From Candidatus Methanophagales archaeon (GTDB lineage: Archaea; Halobacteriota; Syntropharchaeia; Alkanophagales; Methanospirareceae): a DNA stretch of 8,991 nt. The notes beneath the pieces were generated by a model. It searched no databases. It was not told where the DNA came from and saw only the letters and a program-made list of their open reading frames with translations. This document shows, piece by piece, positions 5,678-8,991 of the stretch. The number at the start of each line of letters is the position of its first letter. Position 1 is the first letter of the stretch. The stretch is taken from assembly GCA_030617585.1 (NCBI GenBank), contig JAUWVD010000036.1, positions 1 to 8,991 on the forward strand, in the 5' to 3' direction. The position numbers and the translations under genes are program-made.

Positions 5678-7514
5678 CCATCATCATCCTCTTTTCTACC
5701 GTCCCTGGATCTGTATTATACTCAAATAGGATCCCTGTAAGTGATTCAAAGTCATCCAAGCCCTTCATCTTCATCCATTCGATAATCCGTACTCTGCGTG
5801 CAAACTCCTCTGCTAGTTCTTCCTCGCTCATATTTAATGTAGCCATTATATCTTCAAATATCTTCGATTCGCCCGTGAACACAAAAGTATCCGGGCGCCA
5901 ATTGAATAGTTCGTTCGTCTTTAGCAGTTCGGCATCAAAATCAATACCCGTTATCTCTATTACCTGCACGCATCGCCTCACTCCCTTATCCGCTATTTTC
6001 ACCATACGCTGGATCGTTATTATGTCCAGACTATCCAGCAGCATCAGGGGTACATCAATAGGCGGCTTTGTCAACCGCCTTACTACTGCATCTGCGGAAT
6101 CCGCGTGAACCGTAGATAACGTTATGTGCCCGGTCGCCATCGCTTGAAAAAGGGTATACGCTTCCCTTCCTCTCACTTCGCCTACCAGTATGTATTCCGG
6201 CCGTTGCCTGAGCGCAGAACGTAGAAGGTCGAACATCTCTATTGTGCCATGCGCACCTTCTGTCTCTCTTGTAACTCCCGGAATCCAATTCTCGTGCATT
6301 AGATTTATCTCTCTCGTGTCTTCTATTGAGACTATTTTACTCTCCGGTGGTATGAACATAGAGAGCGCGTTTAATGTTGTTGTCTTGCCCGATGCCGTAG
6401 CGCCCGATACAAGAATGTTAAAACCATTTTCTACCGCCATCCAGAGATACGCCATCATTTCCACGGAGAACGTGCCATAATTAACCAGCCCAACCGGCGT
6501 AATAGGAACGTCTTTAAAGCGCCGAATTGTAACCGTTGACCCTTTCGTGGTAACTTCGCTTCCTATGCTTAATTCTATTCTGTCCTTGTTAGGGAGCGAG
6601 GCACTTAGTAGCGGTTTCGAGAGCGAAATGTGTCGCCCTGCTCGCTGCGCCAGTTTATAAACAAGCGCATCCAATTCCTGCTGATTAAACATTACGTTTG
6701 ACCTTATAGAGCCGTGATGCCGGTGATATATATACATTGGTATTTCAGGTCCATCAACGGAGATGTCTTCTGTCATTGTATCCCTTATAACTGGGTCTAA
6801 CTTACCATAATCAATAAAATCACGCGTTATGTAATACATCAGCTTATTCAAACTCTTAGAACCCAGGCTTCTTTTTAAGATTACTTTTATTATCTCTTTC
6901 GCCTTTCCCCTTAGAAACACTTTCGGGTCCTCGATTTCTTCACTATTCACGTTTAACGATTCATAAAGGTGCGTTTTTATCTCCTCCAGTAGCACCCCCT
7001 CTCCTCTCGACAGTTTCACCTCGGAAACTTTGTATACTGGCGGTATGGTTGCTGTTATCGTAACATATGCATAAGGCTCATTAACATAATATCGTTCCAG
7101 AAATAGCTCATCCTCTTCTCCCTCTAGCTTAAACTCAGGGAGCTCCATCTCTGATAACGACGTCTCTACAGCAACATCATCATCCTGATCCTCCACGGGT
7201 TTTATATCGGCCATTCTCAGTTCAGCCGCTTTAAGCTCCGCCTCTTTAAATTCAGCCGCTTTAAGCTCCGCTTCTGCACGCTCTTTATCTACTTGTATCC
7301 GCTCTAAGATCGCAATAGCCCTATCTTCATCGGATATTGCTTGTTCTAATACCCCGTGGGTCGTTTGTAGCCTCGCTTGTTCTATGCTCTCACTCTTCAT
7401 CGCTACTATCTTCTCTTGTGTCTCAAATGCTTTTTCTATCCGCTTCAGCTCATCCCGTGTCGCTTTTGTTTTTCTCTTCCTTCCTCTGCCCACTAGATCC
7501 CTTTCTGTAGCCAT
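5652..7514 (-). CDS. Type II/IV secretion (pilus assembly) ATPase, FlaI/TadA-like, with extended N-terminal coiled coil
   Basis: 620 residues. The C-terminal half is a complete secretion ATPase: Walker A GATASGKT (371-378, Lys377), Asp box IVSIEDTRE (394-402), Walker B ILVGEVRGRE (442-451) and His box TGHITLSTVHADS (461-473). The preceding region (~140-365, with DYGKLDPVIRDTMTEDISVDG at 235-255) is the usual N-terminal domain of archaeal FlaI/TadA/GspE-2 ATPases. It powers pilin or secreted-protein assembly from the cytoplasmic face. Unusual is the first ~110 residues: basic start, then a charged helical coiled coil whose residues 23-81 match the protein encoded at 3600-2356, an Ala/Glu/Lys repeat (81-100) and an acidic stretch (107-139). 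The gene begins 24 bp after the OB-fold gene and overlaps the TadB-like gene by 26 bp. No obvious strong Shine-Dalgarno is seen. All catalytic motifs appear intact. Confidence 0.95.
   Translation of the reverse strand: MATERDLVGRGRKRKTKATRDELKRIEKAFETQEKIVAMKSESIEQARLQTTHGVLEQAISDEDRAIAILERIQVDKERAEAELKAAEFKEAELKAAELRMADIKPVEDQDDDVAVETSLSEMELPEFKLEGEEDELFLERYYVNEPYAYVTITATIPPVYKVSEVKLSRGEGVLLEEIKTHLYESLNVNSEEIEDPKVFLRGKAKEIIKVILKRSLGSKSLNKLMYYITRDFIDYGKLDPVIRDTMTEDISVDGPEIPMYIYHRHHGSIRSNVMFNQQELDALVYKLAQRAGRHISLSKPLLSASLPNKDRIELSIGSEVTTKGSTVTIRRFKDVPITPVGLVNYGTFSVEMMAYLWMAVENGFNILVSGATASGKTTTLNALSMFIPPESKIVSIEDTREINLMHENWIPGVTRETEGAHGTIEMFDLLRSALRQRPEYILVGEVRGREAYTLFQAMATGHITLSTVHADSADAVVRRLTKPPIDVPLMLLDSLDIITIQRMVKIADKGVRRCVQVIEITGIDFDAELLKTNELFNWRPDTFVFTGESKIFEDIMATLNMSEEELAEEFARRVRIIEWMKMKGLDDFESLTGILFEYNTDPGTVEKRMMMDEGIEHKG
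7221..7280 (-). repeat. 30-bp tandem duplication inside the ATPase coiled coil
   Basis: Two adjacent 30-bp copies (7221-7250 and 7251-7280) both begin with ttcagccgctttaagctccg on the plus strand. They encode a ten-residue Ala/Glu/Lys pattern in the helix at about residues 79-98 of the ATPase. The period is a whole number of codons and extends the helical linker. Confidence 0.85.
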
Positions 7515-7538
7515 ATAGCCCTAAAAACCCGTCTTATA

Positions 7539-8390
7539 TCACTCTTGCTTGCGCATGAGCCTTTCTTTTACCTTAAATCCTATCAGTACGCCCGCCACTG
7601 CCACGGCAGCTATGATTATCACTATGAGGTATGGCGGCAGCGCACCTTTGCCTCCTGCAGCCATTGGCGTTGGTGTATGTGGCAGCGTTGGCGTTGGTGT
7701 AACGGACGGTATTGGTGTTGGACTGGGCGTCGCTTCAGGCTCGGGTCTCTGTACCGTAACTGCCGTTGCTCCTATCATGTTCCGGTAACATTTGCCCTCT
7801 ACTATTACTGTATCGCCTATCATTATATCAGCTATCTCCGCATTATATGTTACGGCCATCTCACCGGTATGGTCATCAATTACCAACTTGGTCTTTCCTG
7901 CCGTTTGTTCTATTCGTGTTATATTCCCTCTTATACGTACCGGGTCATCATAATAATACTCCTGGAATTCCTGGAGCGCTTTTACCGTTATGTCAATGAT
8001 GTACAGACGCGCTATATCCTCGCCCACCATATCCGCATAGATTATACCCTCGCCGGCATATAGCCCTGTTGCCATGACCCACATATCTTCATACACAGCT
8101 CCTAAAAGCCGCGGGTCGCTACTGACGAGTAAAGTGCCCGATCCATCATCTACCTTTAGTACACTTATGCCGCCGGGATCATATGTCTGGATAGTCCCGG
8201 TCTCCGGAATATTGTTGGATAAAGTTACAATAACACCGGAGACTGTTACCTCTTTACCTATATACGAATCGTCTATATTAGAAATACGGGTTATCTCCGC
8301 CGCTACAACTGGCATTACCACTGCCGCCAGGAATACTATAACTATAACGGCTACGAATACTACCGCAACAATGCTCAATCGCGATTTCAT
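7539..8390 (-). CDS. Membrane-anchored extracytoplasmic protein with two OB-fold domains
   Basis: 283 residues. An N-terminal hydrophobic segment (~5-31) ends in VVAA and acts as a signal peptide or anchor. Two OB-fold-like beta domains follow: ~33-130 (GKEVTVSGVIVTL ... LKVDDGSGTLLV ... MWVMATGLY) and ~133-213 (VRIRGNITRIEQTAGKTKLV in part, IDDHTGEMAV, GDTVIVEGKCY). The pattern 'V.V.G.V ... DDGTG ... G..V.V.G' is typical of nucleic-acid-type OB folds found in exported archaeal proteins. A Pro/Thr-rich spacer (~216-243) leads to a C-terminal membrane helix (~253-272) and a short basic cytoplasmic tail. The protein should stand outside the cell membrane. It is the first gene of the pilus ATPase/platform operon, which suggests an accessory role at the cell surface; the ligand is unknown, and DNA, sugar or protein binding are all possible. 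A purine-rich agaagagaagagaa precedes ATG 8390. Confidence 0.8.
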   Translation of the reverse strand: MKSRLSIVAVVFVAVIVIVFLAAVVMPVVAAEITRISNIDDSYIGKEVTVSGVIVTLSNNIPETGTIQTYDPGGISVLKVDDGSGTLLVSSDPRLLGAVYEDMWVMATGLYAGEGIIYADMVGEDIARLYIIDITVKALQEFQEYYYDDPVRIRGNITRIEQTAGKTKLVIDDHTGEMAVTYNAEIADIMIGDTVIVEGKCYRNMIGATAVTVQRPEPEATPSPTPIPSVTPTPTLPHTPTPMAAGGKGALPPYLIVIIIAAVAVAGVLIGFKVKERLMRKQE

Positions 8391-8409
8391 TTCTCTTCTC
8401 TTCTATGGT

Positions 8410-8419
8410 ATACATGTAT
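8410..8419. promoter_or_regulatory. Perfect palindrome ATACATGTAT near the predicted operon transcription start
   Basis: A 10-bp perfect palindrome sits between the shared TATA-like box and ATG 8390, about where transcription of the minus-strand operon should start. Its position fits a repressor operator, but no regulator or second copy supports this. Confidence 0.3.
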
Positions 8420-8428
8420 CTGCAACAC

Positions 8429-8457
8429 ATTTAAATATATGTTATGCCCCTATATAG
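8429..8457. promoter_or_regulatory. Divergent TATA-box promoter region between the pilus operon and the plus-strand surface protein gene
   Basis: The AT-rich ACATTTAAATATATGT (8427-8442) reads as a TATA-like box on both strands, about 45 bp before minus-strand ATG 8390 and about 50 bp before plus-strand ATG 8485. A second box, TATATAGTTA (8451-8460), could serve the plus-strand gene but would put the start inside the ribosome binding site. One box serving both directions is an inference. Confidence 0.5.
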
Positions 8458-8470
8458 TTATTAGTGTAAC

Positions 8471-8480
8471 GGTGGGGGAT
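8471..8480 (+). promoter_or_regulatory. Ribosome binding site of the plus-strand surface protein gene
   Basis: GGTGGGGGAT ends 4 bp before ATG 8485. It is G-rich and complementary in part to the archaeal 16S 3' end (GGTG/GGAT), and it decides this start codon. Confidence 0.6.
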
Positions 8481-8484
8481 AAAA

Positions 8485-8991
8485 ATGATAGAGTGGAAGA
8501 AGATTTTAGGTACATTTCTATTGCCTGTGCTGACGATCATTATTATCTCGCTTCTTATTCTGCCTGCTCATGCTGGTGTCAGCCCTGCCGTGGGGCGAGC
8601 TATTGAGAATAACAGTTTTGCCATCATCGGCGAGACAAATCTGAGATTTGTCGATGATAACGGGTCATTAATAAATTATGGTAGTACTGAGGTAACTATA
8701 AGAGAAGCTTCCAAAGATACTTCAGATGCTAAAAAGGATAATGTAATCATCAACTTTATTGGACCATTTGATTCTACTGATTATGACGATAGGGACGAAA
8801 AAGATCCTCCATTGGTTCAAGGAGCCTATACTGTTTCCGGTGGCGGCAAAAGGATAACTGTTAACTTCGTTAATCCTAGTTTATCTGTAAGTAGAAATAG
8901 GCTGGTTGTTATTCCTGGTATTGGCCTAACATTTACAGTGGTAACAAACTTATTCCTTATTGCCCCTGATGCAGGCCCAAATTACATCTCA
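8485..8991 (+). CDS. Secreted surface protein, N-terminal part (3' end outside window)
   Basis: 169 codons are visible with no stop. Residues 1-30 form a classical Sec signal peptide: WKK, a long hydrophobic core (LLPVLTIIIISLLILP) and AHA|G cleavage at 30/31. The mature start (GRAIENNSFAIIGETNLRF, 37-55) resembles the N-terminal module of archaeal surface-layer-type proteins such as DUF3821 ('..VFIGE..L..'), but this is a tentative memory-based match. What follows is polar and beta-rich (TVSGGGKRITVNFVNPS; VVIPGIGLTFTVVTNLFLIA) with an acidic Asp/Lys patch at about 97-107. It is transcribed away from the pilus operon from a shared 94-bp intergenic region, so it may be a co-regulated envelope protein. 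It lacks a prepilin motif, so it is probably a Sec substrate rather than a pilin. Confidence 0.8.
   Translation, partial: MIEWKKILGTFLLPVLTIIIISLLILPAHAGVSPAVGRAIENNSFAIIGETNLRFVDDNGSLINYGSTEVTIREASKDTSDAKKDNVIINFIGPFDSTDYDDRDEKDPPLVQGAYTVSGGGKRITVNFVNPSLSVSRNRLVVIPGIGLTFTVVTNLFLIAPDAGPNYIS

Noticed and set aside
5641..6108. 155-codon plus-strand open frame opposite the ATPase 3' end
   Set aside because: It is antisense to a confidently identified ATPase, low in complexity (Ser-rich) and unsupported by any motif.
7545..8063. 172-codon plus-strand open frame opposite the OB-fold gene
   Set aside because: Its composition is biased (Tyr, Cys, Trp and His rich), as expected from the antisense strand of a beta-rich gene. 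The minus-strand frame has a signal peptide, domains and a TM helix.
1..8991. CRISPR arrays, tRNA, rRNA and insertion sequences
   Set aside because: None were seen. The only strong repeats are protein-coding (Fn3 units, Ser/Gly codons and short linker duplications), and no transposase is present.

Overview
The window looks like euryarchaeal chromosome, probably from an uncultivated methanogen or methane-oxidiser relative (Methanomicrobia, ANME-1 or Syntrophoarchaeum-like). Evidence: archaeal BRE/TATA-type boxes 25-50 bp before start codons, FlaJ/TadB-TadC-type membrane proteins paired with a FlaI/TadA-type ATPase, an archaeal class III (prepilin) signal motif, and N-X-S/T-rich fibronectin-like surface repeats. 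The exact lineage is inference.

Layout. Six genes are supported, five on the minus strand and one on the plus strand. A minus-strand operon runs 8390 -> 3858: a double OB-fold protein anchored at the cell surface, a secretion/pilus ATPase with an unusual N-terminal coiled-coil extension, and two T2SSF-domain membrane platform proteins (TadB-like, then TadC-like). Gaps of 24 bp, then overlaps of 26 and about 13 bp, indicate co-transcription. After a 257-bp intergenic region with hairpins comes a separately promoted minus-strand gene (3600-2356). It encodes a coiled-coil / winged-helix / four-TM protein whose first ~60 conserved residues are homologous to the N-terminus of the ATPase. An 80-bp gap with a good TATA box leads to a very large minus-strand gene (2275 -> beyond base 1). 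Its product has a prepilin-type N-terminus, a ~290-residue globular region, a Ser/Gly linker and at least five fibronectin-type-III-like repeats of 101 residues, one of them cut to 47. At the right edge a plus-strand gene (8485 -> beyond 8991) encodes a secreted surface protein, divergently transcribed from the operon.

How they may fit together. The ATPase and two platform proteins form the core of an archaeal type IV pilus/Tad-like machine. The Fn3 protein carries a prepilin-type signal and is the natural candidate substrate (adhesin or minor pilin). The OB-fold protein would sit outside the membrane. The winged-helix membrane protein shares a collinear, gap-free module with the ATPase and is best explained as a dedicated partner or regulator. 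No prepilin peptidase and no small major pilin are present, so the system must be completed elsewhere. The shared module and the pairing with a coiled-coil ATPase are the least familiar parts of the locus.
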